The notes: a model not told the origin generated them from the sequence alone. 64,000 nt of DNA from Marinovum algicola (GCF_900109145.1 NZ_FNYY01000024.1:1-64000); one strand, 5' to 3'. Numbered from the stretch's first letter, positions 16,100 to 24,664 are shown. Numbers and translations are program-made.

Positions 16100-17407
16100 A
16101 TGGGTGTGGGTGTTGTTTTCACGGGCTTTTTCGGGATGATGGGGCTGTTGCTCATGTCCTTCCCGATTGCCGTCATCATGGTGGTTCTGGGCGTCATCGG
16201 CGGGGTGCTTCTTTATGGCTGGCCGCTGCTGAATTCGATGGGGCCGGTGATCTGGGGAGTGCAGAACGAGAATATCCTGACCGCCGTGCCGCTGTTTATC
16301 CTGCTGGGTGAGTTGCTCTTGCGCAGCGGCATTGCCGACCGCATGTACGGCGCGTTGGCGATCTGGCTCAACCGGCTGCCGGGCGGGCTGCTGCATACCA
16401 ATATCGGCTGTTGTTCGCTGTTTGCCGCCACCTCGGGCTCGTCGGTGGCGACAGCGGCGACAGTGGGCACGGTGGCGCTGCCCAACCTTAAGCGGCGCGG
16501 CTATGGTTCGCGCCAGGCGCTGGGGTCGTTGGCGGCGGGGGGCACGCTGGGCATCCTGATCCCACCCTCGGTCAACCTGCTGATCTACGGCTCTCTGGCC
16601 AATGAATCCATCGGGCAGCTCTTTATTGCCGGGATCATTCCGGGCATCGCGCTGACGCTTCTCTTCATGGTCTATATCGCGAGCGAGAGCTATTTCATTC
16701 CGGCGTCCGATGGCGAGGAAGAGGCCAAGGTGCCGCTGGCCATGAAACTGGCCGCGCTCAAGCATCTGGTGCCGCCGGCGATCATCTTCGCGGTGGTCAT
16801 GGGCTCGATTTATTTCGGGATCGCCACGCCCACGGAATCCGCCGCGCTTGGCGTAGTGGTGGCGCTGGCCTTTGCCGCCCGCGAGGGCAAGCTGAGCCTT
16901 GAGTTCTTCGACAACTGCTTCCGCCAGACCGCCAAGACGACGGGCATGATCCTCCTGATCATCACCGCCGCCTTCATGCTGAATGTGACGCTGGCACTTG
17001 GCGGGATCGCGCAGACGATGACCGCTTGGGTCGCTTCTTTCGGTCTGGCGCCCTGGGCGTTGCTGATGGCGCTGATCGTCTTCTACCTGTTCCTCGGAAT
17101 GTTCATGGACGTGCTGTCGATGCAGGTGCTGACCATCCCGGTGGCGCTGCCCATCGTGACGGCCGTCGGCATCGATCCGATCTGGTTCGGCATCTTCATC
17201 GTGCTGATGTGCGAGTTGGGCATGATCACCCCGCCGGTCGGTATGAACCTTTACGTCGTGCAGGGCGTGCGCACCGATGGCGGGCCGTTCCGTGACGTGG
17301 TGCTGGGGGCGATCCCCTATGCGTTGATCATGGTGCTGTTCACCATCCTGCTGATCTTCGTGCCGCAGATCGTGACCTGGCTGCCAGAAACGATGAGTGG
17401 GCGCTAG
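16100..17407 (+). CDS. dctM: TRAP transporter large permease (DctM type)
   Basis: 435 aa from ATG 16100. DctM landmarks are SFPIAVIMVVLGVIGGVLLYG, VPLFILLGELLLRSGIADRM, GILIPPSVNLLIYGSLANESIGQLFIAGIIPG, FGIATPTESAALGVVVAL and GMITPPVGMNLYVVQGV. It is the translocation subunit of the second TRAP system. The stop is only 4 nt before the amidase start, so the amidase is almost certainly co-transcribed. Confidence 0.92.
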   Translation: MGVGVVFTGFFGMMGLLLMSFPIAVIMVVLGVIGGVLLYGWPLLNSMGPVIWGVQNENILTAVPLFILLGELLLRSGIADRMYGALAIWLNRLPGGLLHTNIGCCSLFAATSGSSVATAATVGTVALPNLKRRGYGSRQALGSLAAGGTLGILIPPSVNLLIYGSLANESIGQLFIAGIIPGIALTLLFMVYIASESYFIPASDGEEEAKVPLAMKLAALKHLVPPAIIFAVVMGSIYFGIATPTESAALGVVVALAFAAREGKLSLEFFDNCFRQTAKTTGMILLIITAAFMLNVTLALGGIAQTMTAWVASFGLAPWALLMALIVFYLFLGMFMDVLSMQVLTIPVALPIVTAVGIDPIWFGIFIVLMCELGMITPPVGMNLYVVQGVRTDGGPFRDVVLGAIPYALIMVLFTILLIFVPQIVTWLPETMSGR

Positions 17408-17411
17408 GGCG

Positions 17412-18824
17412 ATGGCGGAGTTCTGGAGATGGACGGCGGCCGAGCTTTCGGCCGCCTATGGAGCGGGGCGCGCCGATCCGGTGGCGGTGATGGCGGAACT
17501 TCAGGCGCGGATTGCGGCGCTCAATCCGCAGATCAACGCCTATGTCGCGCTGGCCGACGACCTGGCCGCGCAGGCCGAGGCGTCGCGCAGGCGCTGGCAG
17601 GCGGGCCAGCCTCTGTCGGCCCTCGACGGTGTGCCGGTGGCGGTGAAGGACAACTTGCATGTGGCAGGTCTGAAGACCTGCTGGGGCGGGTGGACGTTCG
17701 ACGCGGTGGCCGAGGCCGACGAATTGCCCGTGGCGCGGCTGCGCGCGGCGGGGGCGGTTATCGTCGGCAAGACCAACACGCCGGAGTTTGCCGTCGAAGG
17801 CTATACCGGCAATGCCCGCTTCGGCGTGACCCGCAACCCTTGGGATACGGCGCTGACCCCCGGCGGCTCGTCCGGCGGATCGGTGGCCGCTGTGGCGGCG
17901 GGGCTGGCGACACTGGCGATTGGCACCGATGGCGGCGGCTCGACCCGCCGACCCGCCGGGCATACCGGGCTTTACGGGCTGAAACCGTCGCTGGGCTGCA
18001 TTCCGCGAGGCGGCGGGCTGCCACAAATCCTGATGGATTTCGAGGTTCTTGGCAGCTTTGCCCGCGACATCCGCGATCTCGAAATTCTGCATGGCGTTCT
18101 GGCCGGTTCGGATCGCGCCGACCCGGTGTCACGCTGTCAGGCAAAGTCCCGGCAGGACGACAGGCTGCGCATCCTTTCGGCGCCATTGCTCGAGGAACAT
18201 CCCTGCGACCCCGAGATCCTTGCTGCCACCCGCGCGCTGGCCGGGCGGCTTGCGGATATGGGCCACGCGGTGATCGAAGGCCCCCTGCCCCTCGATCTCG
18301 ACGAGGTGGCGGGCTTCTGGGGAAGGTTCGGGCAGGTGGGGCTGGCGCAACTGCGCGCGGCGGTGCCGGCGATGCCGGAAAAGGCGGCGCCGCAATACCT
18401 CGCCATGGCCGACGAGGGCAACGCGGTGCCCGCGCGCGATCTTTTTGCCGCCACGCAGGCGGTGCAGCGGCTCAGGGCCGAGACGTCGCGGCTCTTCGGC
18501 GATTGGGATGTCATCCTGATGCCCTGCGCGGCGGCCCAGCCCTGGCCCGCCGGAGAAAGCCATCCGTCGGTGATCGACGGACAAGCGGTGGGGCCGCGTG
18601 GCCATGCGATCTATACCGGCTGGGTCAATGCCGCAGGTCATCCCGGCCTTGCTGTGCCCGCCGGGTTTGACGGCAGGGGCCTGCCAATCGGGTGCCAGCT
18701 GATCGGGGATCTGGGGAGCGAGGCAGGGCTGATCGCCCTGGCCGCCGATCTGGCGGCGGAATGCGAGGGCTGGCGCTGGCCGGCCCTCGCCGAAACCTCA
18801 GCGCTGGATTTCGAGGTCGAGTGA
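17412..18824 (+). CDS. Amidase-signature-family hydrolase
   Basis: 470 aa, typical length. The Ser-cisSer-Lys triad is intact: Lys79 in PVAVKDNLHV, cis-Ser153 in GGSSGGS (151-157) and nucleophile Ser177 in GTDGGGSTRRPA. The spacing of 24 between the two serines matches known members. It hydrolyses a C-N amide bond; the substrate is not evident. Co-transcription with a TRAP system and an arylmalonate-decarboxylase-like gene suggests an imported malonamic-type or N-carbamoyl compound. It could also serve the hydantoinase pathway next door. The 3' end overlaps the convergent hydratase gene by 27 bp. Confidence 0.88.
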   Translation: MAEFWRWTAAELSAAYGAGRADPVAVMAELQARIAALNPQINAYVALADDLAAQAEASRRRWQAGQPLSALDGVPVAVKDNLHVAGLKTCWGGWTFDAVAEADELPVARLRAAGAVIVGKTNTPEFAVEGYTGNARFGVTRNPWDTALTPGGSSGGSVAAVAAGLATLAIGTDGGGSTRRPAGHTGLYGLKPSLGCIPRGGGLPQILMDFEVLGSFARDIRDLEILHGVLAGSDRADPVSRCQAKSRQDDRLRILSAPLLEEHPCDPEILAATRALAGRLADMGHAVIEGPLPLDLDEVAGFWGRFGQVGLAQLRAAVPAMPEKAAPQYLAMADEGNAVPARDLFAATQAVQRLRAETSRLFGDWDVILMPCAAAQPWPAGESHPSVIDGQAVGPRGHAIYTGWVNAAGHPGLAVPAGFDGRGLPIGCQLIGDLGSEAGLIALAADLAAECEGWRWPALAETSALDFEVE

Positions 18825-19565
18825 CACCGAACCGAGACCGTCGATCCGCCCCCGGACGGTGGTCTCGGCCTGCACGTAAGGCAGGCCATTCAGCGAGCCG
18901 GTGATCACCACCTGGCCGGGGCAAAGCCCGCCGCAGTGATCACCGATCATCGCCTCCAGCACCAGGAAGTTTTCAAAGGCATCGCCGCCCGGCACCTGCG
19001 CAGCGCCCTCCAGCAGAACGGTGTCCCCGGCTGTCAGAGCTGCCGTCACCTGCGCCACCGACATCCCCAGCCAATCCTTGACCGGCGAGCCGACGACCAG
19101 CCCGCCGTTGATCTGATTGTCGGCCAGTTTCAGCATCGGCGCGGCGCCCCCCGGCAGCCGGGTGCGCACGATCTCGATCACCGGCACCAGCGAGAGGCAA
19201 TCGGCCATCGCCTGCCGCCGGTTCGCCGCCCCCTGCCCCGGCAGCGGCGCGTCGATGCGAAATCCGATCTCAAGCTCGATGCCGATCTGTTCGTCTGCCG
19301 GCACCGTCAGCACGGCAGGAGATGGCAGAATGTCCTTGGCGAAGATCGGCGCCATGATCCGATCAGCGCCGGGCTTGTTGGCAACCTTGAAGCCGCCGAC
19401 CGGGCCCGTGGCACGAACAACTTCGCGTTGGATACCAAGAGCTTCTTTCATGCTGGGATCGGTCGTCGGCAGCTTCTCGGGGGATACGATCCCCCCTGCC
19501 TCGCGTGCCTCGATCAAGGCGGCCGCCAGCGCACTTTCCGTCACGTCTCCGGTTTCGATTTTCAT
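18798..19565 (-). CDS. 2-keto-4-pentenoate hydratase-like protein (FAH superfamily)
   Basis: 255 aa from ATG 19565. GGFKVANKPGADRIMAPIFAKDIL, EIGFRIDAPLPG with the metal-binding Glu, and LKLADNQINGGLVVGSPV are hydratase-family marks. It would add water to a 2-hydroxydienoate, or decarboxylate a related oxo-acid, in the cytosol. Transcribed toward the amidase operon and divergent from the GntR gene 131 bp away, so probably under that regulator. The overlap with the amidase end is unusual but both C-termini look native. Confidence 0.82.
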   Translation of the reverse strand: MKIETGDVTESALAAALIEAREAGGIVSPEKLPTTDPSMKEALGIQREVVRATGPVGGFKVANKPGADRIMAPIFAKDILPSPAVLTVPADEQIGIELEIGFRIDAPLPGQGAANRRQAMADCLSLVPVIEIVRTRLPGGAAPMLKLADNQINGGLVVGSPVKDWLGMSVAQVTAALTAGDTVLLEGAAQVPGGDAFENFLVLEAMIGDHCGGLCPGQVVITGSLNGLPYVQAETTVRGRIDGLGSVSLDLEIQR

Positions 19566-19696
19566 TTGTTCTCTACTTTCATGTTGATATAGTTTACTTA
19601 ATTTTAAATCCTGCACTTTCCCGCAGCAAGCGGTCGCGCGCGACAAGGCCGGGGTATTGCAGGCCCACGAAGAGGCCTGGCGATGGGAGGACGACG

Positions 19697-20431
19697 ATGA
19701 AGACACGCAGATCGGATCATCCGCGCCGTCGCGTGGACGCGCGCGGCAAAGTGGTAATCAGCCGGGCGCCGCTGCATGAGCAAGTGGCCGAGGAAATCCG
19801 CCGCATGATTGTCACCGGCAGGCTGGCACCGGGCGAAAAGATCAAGGTTTCCGAACTGGCGGAAGAGCTCGACGTGTCGCTGACCCCCATGCGCGAGGCG
19901 CTGAAGATCCTGGGCAAGGAAAGCCTCGTGGACCTGATCGCCAACCGTGGCGCCCGCGTGTCCGAGATTACGGTTGATGGCACGCGCAGCCTGTTCGAAG
20001 TGATCTCGCGGCTCGAAGCGCTGGCGGCGGAACTGGCCGCCCGTCGAATTACCGGTGCCGAGCTGCAAGAACTTGAAGACCTGCACCGCCAGATGATCGA
20101 GAGTCATCAGGCCAACGACCTCCAAGCCTATTTCGACCTCAACCTTGAAATCCACAACCTCGTCGTGGATGCGGCCAAAAACTCGGACCTGACCCGGACC
20201 CGCACCAGCCTGGCCTTTCATGTCGAACGCGCACGGTTCGTTTCGGTGGCCACACGCGGGCATCGCGACCTGTCGGTGCGGGATCACGACAACCTGATGC
20301 AGGCGCTGCGAGACGGCGATCCTGACAGGGCGCGCGATGTCTGGCAGGCCCACCTCGAACGCGCCGGCAACGAGGCCTGCCGCCTTGTGGCCCTTTGGGA
20401 GGCGGAAACCGATCAGGCGGCCGCGCAGTAA
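19697..20431 (+). CDS. GntR-family regulator with FCD domain
   Basis: 244 aa from ATG 19697 (GGGAGGACG ahead). The DNA-binding part is APLHEQVAEEIRRMIVTGRLAPGE followed by LAEELDVSLTPMREALKIL; the FCD domain carries NLEIHNLVVDAAKNSDL. Strongly similar to the regulator at 8.8-9.5 kb, so the pair probably arose by duplication and may recognise related sites. It sits between two minus-strand genes (hydratase, aminotransferase) and is read away from the hydratase. Confidence 0.88.
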   Translation: MKTRRSDHPRRRVDARGKVVISRAPLHEQVAEEIRRMIVTGRLAPGEKIKVSELAEELDVSLTPMREALKILGKESLVDLIANRGARVSEITVDGTRSLFEVISRLEALAAELAARRITGAELQELEDLHRQMIESHQANDLQAYFDLNLEIHNLVVDAAKNSDLTRTRTSLAFHVERARFVSVATRGHRDLSVRDHDNLMQALRDGDPDRARDVWQAHLERAGNEACRLVALWEAETDQAAAQ

Positions 20432-20472
20432 TCGCTCGCGGCAGGGCGCCTCCGCTACAGGCGGGCAGCGCG

Positions 20473-20499
20473 AAAAAAGGCCGGGCACAAAGCCCGGCC
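20473..20499 (-). terminator. Rho-independent terminator of the aminotransferase gene
   Basis: On the minus strand GGCCGGGC and GCCCGGCC (8 bp, loop TTTGT) are followed by six Ts. It lies 24 nt after the minus-strand aminotransferase stop and may also act weakly on the GntR transcript from the other side. Confidence 0.8.
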
Positions 20500-20522
20500 G
20501 AAGTTCAGGGAGGTTATTTCGG

Positions 20523-21716
20523 TCAGGCCGCACGTTCGGCCTTTGCTGCGTCCGGCGTCTGGGACAGGAAATCAAGGGCCGCCTGTACCCCGCCGCGTTC
20601 ATGAGGCACGCCGGCGCGCGCCAGCCCCATTTCGATGCCCGAGAGCGTGCCCAACAGCATCAGGTCGTTGAAATCGCCCAGGTGGCCGATGCGGAACACC
20701 CTGTCCTGAAGCCGACCCAAGCCATTGCCCAATGACATGTTGAATTCGGTATGGATGGTCCGACGCAGGACATCGGCAGACTGCCCTTCGGGCATGAGCA
20801 CGGCGGTCAGAACAGGCGAATAATGGTCGGGCACGCGGCACAGCACCTCTAGCCCCCAGGCCGTCACCGCGCGACGGGTGGCTTCAGCGTGGCGCTTGTG
20901 TCGGGCAAAGACGGCCTCCAGCCCTTCTTCGTGCAGCATGTCTACCGCCTCGACCAGCCCGTAAAGCATGTTCGTCGCCGGTGTGTAGGGGAAATAGCCG
21001 GTCGCGTTTGCGGCGATCATTTCGCTCCAGTCCCAGAACGACCGCGGCAGATCGGCTGCTACCGACGCGGCCCTTGCCTTCTCGCTCACCGCGTTGAACG
21101 ACAGGCCCGGCGGCAACATCAATCCCTTCTGCGACCCGCCGACCGTCACGTCGACGCCCCAGGCATCGTGGCGATAATCGACCGAACCCAGCGACGAAAT
21201 CGTATCGACCATCAAAAGCGCGGGATGGCCGGTGCCGTCCATCGCCTCCCGGATCGCGGCAATGTCCGAGGTGCAGCCGGTCGAGGTTTCGTTGTGCACC
21301 ACGCAGACGGCCTTGATCTCATGGCTGCTGTCGGCGCGCAGGCGGGCTTCGATTGCCGCGACATCCGCCGCCTGCCGCCAATCGGTGTCGATCAGCTCTG
21401 GCTGCAACCCCAAGCGCGTGGCGAGGCGTTGCCACAGCCAGGCGAAATGGCCGGTTTCACACATCAGCACCCTGTCGCCTGCGGACATGGTGTTGACCAA
21501 CGCCGCCTCCCAGGCACCGGTGCCGGAGGCCGGATAGATGATCATATTCGCGTCGGTGCCGAAAATCGTCTTGATCCCTTCAAGCGCGCGACGACCGAGA
21601 TCGCCGAATTCCGGGCTGCGGTGGTCGATCACGGGTTGGTCGATGGCGCGCAGAATACGGTCAGGCACGGTGCTTGGACCGGGTATCTGCAGAAAATGAC
21701 GTCCGGGTTTGCGCAT
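20523..21716 (-). CDS. Class V aminotransferase, alanine/serine-glyoxylate type
   Basis: 397 aa. Family marks: FLQIPGPSTVPDRILRAID, YPASGTGAWEAALVNTMSAGD, and the PLP lysine Lys197 in TVGGSQKGLMLPPG; Asp171 in LLMVDTISSLGS binds the pyridine nitrogen. The C-terminus with FRIGHLGDFNDL is also characteristic. It should transfer an amino group from an amino acid or ureidoglycine-like donor to glyoxylate. Donor specificity cannot be told by eye. It has its own AT-rich promoter region (21760-21810) containing ATTTTAAAT, and its own terminator. The compounds handled by the hydantoinase/amidase genes may deliver its amino donor. Confidence 0.82.
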   Translation of the reverse strand: MRKPGRHFLQIPGPSTVPDRILRAIDQPVIDHRSPEFGDLGRRALEGIKTIFGTDANMIIYPASGTGAWEAALVNTMSAGDRVLMCETGHFAWLWQRLATRLGLQPELIDTDWRQAADVAAIEARLRADSSHEIKAVCVVHNETSTGCTSDIAAIREAMDGTGHPALLMVDTISSLGSVDYRHDAWGVDVTVGGSQKGLMLPPGLSFNAVSEKARAASVAADLPRSFWDWSEMIAANATGYFPYTPATNMLYGLVEAVDMLHEEGLEAVFARHKRHAEATRRAVTAWGLEVLCRVPDHYSPVLTAVLMPEGQSADVLRRTIHTEFNMSLGNGLGRLQDRVFRIGHLGDFNDLMLLGTLSGIEMGLARAGVPHERGGVQAALDFLSQTPDAAKAERAA

Positions 21717-21839
21717 TGTCGTGAACCTCCTGGTATCAAGCTTTTCGAGAGCGAGGATAGCAGACTTTTATTTTAAATCAAATTTTCTTTAAATTGTTGT
21801 TTATATAGGGTTATACAAATTCTCATGGTGTATGTCCAT

Positions 21840-22139
21840 CCTTGACCACCTCCGGAATCACCGGGGTCACCTTGCCGGGCACGGTCGGCGACCCTGCCTG
21901 CACCGGCGGCAGCCTGATTTCATGAAACCCGCAGTGCGGATCAGAGGACAAAAGCGTCAGGTCATTGCAGATTTTCGAGAGCTTCACCTCTATCCGCTTC
22001 AGGACATACTAGAAGGCAACATAGGCTCCCGTATCGGAGGAGGCCTCGATCAGGTCACCGGCCAGTTTCACCGTCAGACCCGTAGCCTGCACCAATTCTG
22101 ACACCGCCGCTTCGGCGTAGCCGTCTGGAGTGTTGACCC
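21840..22139 (-). pseudogene. Aspartate ammonia-lyase (fumarase/aspartase family) fragment
   Basis: The minus strand reads VNTPDGYAEAAVSELVQATG, then KLAGDLIEASSDTGAYVAF, an in-frame amber stop, [20 protein letters not shown] and, near the end, [15 protein letters not shown]. This is the segment around the family signature (normally GSSIMPGKVNPVIPE), degenerate and cut on both sides. About 95 codons of a gene of about 460 remain. No functional role. It abuts the ABC-transporter fragment. Confidence 0.75.
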
Positions 22140-22145
22140 GCGTTC

Positions 22146-22400
22146 TCAGGCCGGCACCCGCACCTCCGGCATTGGCTGGATCAGCATCCGGGCATATGCG
22201 CTCTCGGAATGATCAAAAATCCGATCGGCCTCGCCCTCTTCCACCAGTTCGCCGCAGTGGATCAGCGCCACCCGGTCGCAGGGGTAGCGCACCAAGGCGA
22301 GATCGTGGCGGATGAAGAAATAGGTCAGCCCGAGCCGGTCCTGCACCACGCAGAGCAGGCTCAGAACCTGCGCCCGCACCGAGACGTCGAGCGACCAACA
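22146..22400 (-). pseudogene. Oligopeptide/dipeptide ABC transporter ATPase, C-terminal fragment
   Basis: SLDVSVRAQVLSLLCVVQ, then DRLGLTYFFIRHDLALVRYPCDRVALI and GELVEEGEADRIFDHSES match the part of DppD/OppD-type ATPases after Walker B, including the switch histidine (RHDLA, usually SHDLA). Walker A and the signature motif are missing. The open frame starts within the remnant only by chance. It is a truncated relic. Confidence 0.75.
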
Positions 22401-22475
22401 CAGCGTTGGCCATCGCGATATCTTGTACCGCGATACCGGTGAGATCAGCGATCGGGATCTGGCACTCGGCGGTTC
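22385..22475 (-). pseudogene. Ornithine cyclodeaminase / mu-crystallin family, C-terminal tip
   Basis: The minus-strand frame reads ARTAECQIPIADLTGIAVQD followed by IAMANAVLVARR. This matches the C-terminus of ornithine-cyclodeaminase-like proteins (usual form close to ITxxDLTGIAVQDIAMA). Only about 30 residues remain and they run into the ABC fragment. The identification is from a short motif. Confidence 0.5.
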
Positions 22476-22541
22476 GTGCTGCCGTGCCCTGTCCGCTTTG
22501 CTGGATGCATCGCCGATTGCGCAACTTGAGATTCGTTTCCT

Positions 22542-23564
22542 TCACCCCAAGGGTGCCGTAGATTTGCGCGGGATCAGGCTCGGCGTGATCTTTCTGACCT
22601 CCGGCGTCTCGGCGGCCTCGAAGAGCAGGTGCAGAGCGACCTCCGCCACGCGGTCGAACGGCACCCGCACGGTGGTCAGCGGCACCGGAAGCCGGCTGAC
22701 GATCGGAATGTCGTTGTAGCCGACCAGGGAAATATCCTCCGGGACACTGCGCCCGGACTGCATGATCGCGGACATGCTGCCGATCGCGGTATTGTCGTTG
22801 ATCGCGAAGATCGCGGTTGGCGGCCTCGTCAGTTCCATCAGATGCCGGGCCGCCGCTTCGCCGGAGTCGATGCTGAAGGTCGAGGGCACGATCAGCTCCG
22901 GCGCGACGGCGATCTGGCCCTCTTCCAGAGCGTGCAGGTATCCGGCCAGCCGCCCACGGGAACTGGTGGCATAGTCCGGCCCGGCGACGATGCCGATCCG
23001 GCGGTGGCCGAGGTCGATCAGGTGCCGCGTCGCCAAGTAGCCGCCCAGCTTGTCGTCGCCGACCGAGGCGGCGCTGGCGCCGTTGTGGCGCAGCGCATAG
23101 ACGAAGGGCACGCCGCGCTCGCGCAGTGCCTCGCCGAAATGGTCGCCTTCGCGGGCGGTGGTCAGGATCAGCCCGTCGACGCCGCGCCGGATCAGCGCCT
23201 CGGCGGCCTTGCGGCTGGCGTCGGGACTGTCGTCGGTGGTGGCCACGATGGCGAAGCGGCCCTGCTGGGCCGCGGCGGCGCTGACCGCTTCGTAGAACAT
23301 CGCCATCACCGTGTCGGTCAACCGCGGCACGATGACACCGATCGTCCCCGTCGAGCCGCGCCGCAGGTTCGCGGCCGAGAGATCGCGGACATAGCCAAGC
23401 TTGCGGGCGACCTCGCGCACGTGTCGCGCCTTGGGCGAATCGGAGTTCGGCAGGCGCTCGTCCAGCATCCGCGACACCGTCGACTTGGACACGCCGGCCT
23501 CTCGGGCGACGTCGTGCAGGGTCACGCGCGCCTTTGTTTTCATTGATGAACTGCCCTCGGCCAT
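22542..23564 (-). CDS. LacI-family transcriptional regulator
   Basis: 340 aa. N-terminal LacI helix-turn-helix: VTLHDVAREAGVSKSTVSRML and the hinge helix VRDLSAANLRRGSTGTIGVIVP. The periplasmic-binding-like domain contains DGLILTTAREGDHF, LIDLGHRRIGIVAG and AIFAINDNTAIGSM. ATG 23564 has GAGGAGGA immediately upstream. Divergent from the aldolase operon; the composite GGGAACGTTCCC operator between them is a classic LacI-type site, so it is probably the local repressor released by a sugar acid. Confidence 0.93.
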   Translation of the reverse strand: MAEGSSSMKTKARVTLHDVAREAGVSKSTVSRMLDERLPNSDSPKARHVREVARKLGYVRDLSAANLRRGSTGTIGVIVPRLTDTVMAMFYEAVSAAAAQQGRFAIVATTDDSPDASRKAAEALIRRGVDGLILTTAREGDHFGEALRERGVPFVYALRHNGASAASVGDDKLGGYLATRHLIDLGHRRIGIVAGPDYATSSRGRLAGYLHALEEGQIAVAPELIVPSTFSIDSGEAAARHLMELTRPPTAIFAINDNTAIGSMSAIMQSGRSVPEDISLVGYNDIPIVSRLPVPLTTVRVPFDRVAEVALHLLFEAAETPEVRKITPSLIPRKSTAPLG

Positions 23565-23609
23565 GGGTCCTCCTCAGACGCGATCTGCGCCGTAGGCAAA
23601 AACTACCAC

Positions 23610-23638
23610 TTGACACGACCTCATGGCAATGCTGTTTT
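23610..23638 (+). promoter_or_regulatory. Candidate sigma-70 promoter of the aldolase-TAXI operon
   Basis: TTGACA at 23610-23615 and a weak -10 (TGTTTT) at 23633-23638, spaced 17 bp. The -10 runs into the LacI-type operator, so a bound repressor would block it directly. The -10 is a poor match, hence the modest confidence. Confidence 0.4.
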
Positions 23639-23667
23639 GGGAACGTTCCCGCAATCGTTCCCAAAAC
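23634..23667. promoter_or_regulatory. Composite LacI-type operator
   Basis: GTTTTGGGAACG (23634-23645) and its exact complement (23656-23667) form a 12-bp inverted repeat with 10 nt between. Nested in it is the perfect 12-bp palindrome GGGAACGTTCCC (23639-23650). The right arm therefore makes a second half-site that can pair with either, allowing overlapping or side-by-side dimers. Confidence 0.8.
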
Positions 23668-23722
23668 GGGCTGAAACGGCGGGTCAGACAGTTTTGAAAA
23701 CGCATCTGGAGGAGTTTCCGAA

Positions 23723-24664
23723 ATGCAATCCATGGACCTGCGCGGCCTGAACCCCGCCCCCGTCACCGCCTTCAATCGCGACGGCTCGCTCGACATCGAG
23801 GCGAACGTCCGCATTGCCAAATGGCTGGCCAGTTTTGACGAGGTGAAGTCGCTGGTGATCCTCGGCCACGCCGGCGAAGGCACCTTCCTGACCACCGAAG
23901 AGCGGCTGGAGCTGATTGCGGCCTACAGGGACGCGGTCGACATTCCGATCATCGCCGGCATCACTGGCGAGGGCACCAAGGTGGCCGCGGAAGAGGCCAA
24001 GCGCTCCTACGACGCCGGCGCCACCGGCGCGCTCGTCTATCCGAACCACGGCTGGCTGCGCTTCGGTTTCCAGAAGGGCGCGCCGCAGGACCGCTACAAG
24101 GCGATCTACCAAGAGGGCGGCCTGCAAACCATCCTGTTCCAGTACCCGGCCGCGACCAAGGCGAACTATGACCTCGAGACCCAGCTCGACATCGCCGCGC
24201 AGGAAGGCTGCGTCGCCACCAAGAACGGCGTGCGCGACATGAAGCGCTGGTACGTCGAAATTCCGGCGCTGAAAGAGGCCCAGCCGGATCTGCAAATCCT
24301 GTCCTGCCACGACGAATGGCTGCTGCCGACCATGTTTGACGTTGACGGCCTGCTGGTCGGCTATGGCAACATCGCGCCGGAACTGCTGATCGATCTGATC
24401 GCCGCCGGCAAGGCGCAGGATTACACCGCCGCGCGCGAGGTGTTCGAGCGGCTTCTGCCGGTCACGCAAGCGGTCTATCACCGTGGCTCGCATATGGAAG
24501 GCACCGTCGCGCTCAAGATCGGCCTGCGCCATCGCGGCCTTCTGGACCATGCGACGATCCGTGAACCGCTCAAGGACCTCGGCGAAGCGGCCGAGCGCGA
24601 GATCGAGGCCGCCTTCGAGGCCGCCGGCATCGGCCGGGTCGAACTGGCCGTAGCCGCCGAGTAA
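23723..24664 (+). CDS. DHDPS/N-acetylneuraminate-lyase family aldolase or dehydratase
   Basis: 313 aa TIM-barrel. Schiff-base Lys167 lies in CVATKNGVRD and the catalytic Tyr141 in LFQYPA. The first motif is GHAGEGTFLTTEER in place of the usual GTTGE. It would cleave or dehydrate a 2-keto-3-deoxy sugar acid. It is the first gene after the LacI operator, followed by a TAXI transporter and a PL22 lyase-like gene, so a uronate-derived keto acid is a reasonable substrate; true lysine biosynthesis (dapA) is unlikely in this setting. GGAGGAG precedes ATG 23723. Confidence 0.85.
   Translation: MQSMDLRGLNPAPVTAFNRDGSLDIEANVRIAKWLASFDEVKSLVILGHAGEGTFLTTEERLELIAAYRDAVDIPIIAGITGEGTKVAAEEAKRSYDAGATGALVYPNHGWLRFGFQKGAPQDRYKAIYQEGGLQTILFQYPAATKANYDLETQLDIAAQEGCVATKNGVRDMKRWYVEIPALKEAQPDLQILSCHDEWLLPTMFDVDGLLVGYGNIAPELLIDLIAAGKAQDYTAAREVFERLLPVTQAVYHRGSHMEGTVALKIGLRHRGLLDHATIREPLKDLGEAAEREIEAAFEAAGIGRVELAVAAE

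Noticed and set aside
23723-24664. Reading the DHDPS-family gene as dapA of lysine biosynthesis
   Set aside because: Operon context (LacI operator, TAXI importer, PL22-like lyase) and the altered GHAGEG motif point to sugar-acid catabolism.
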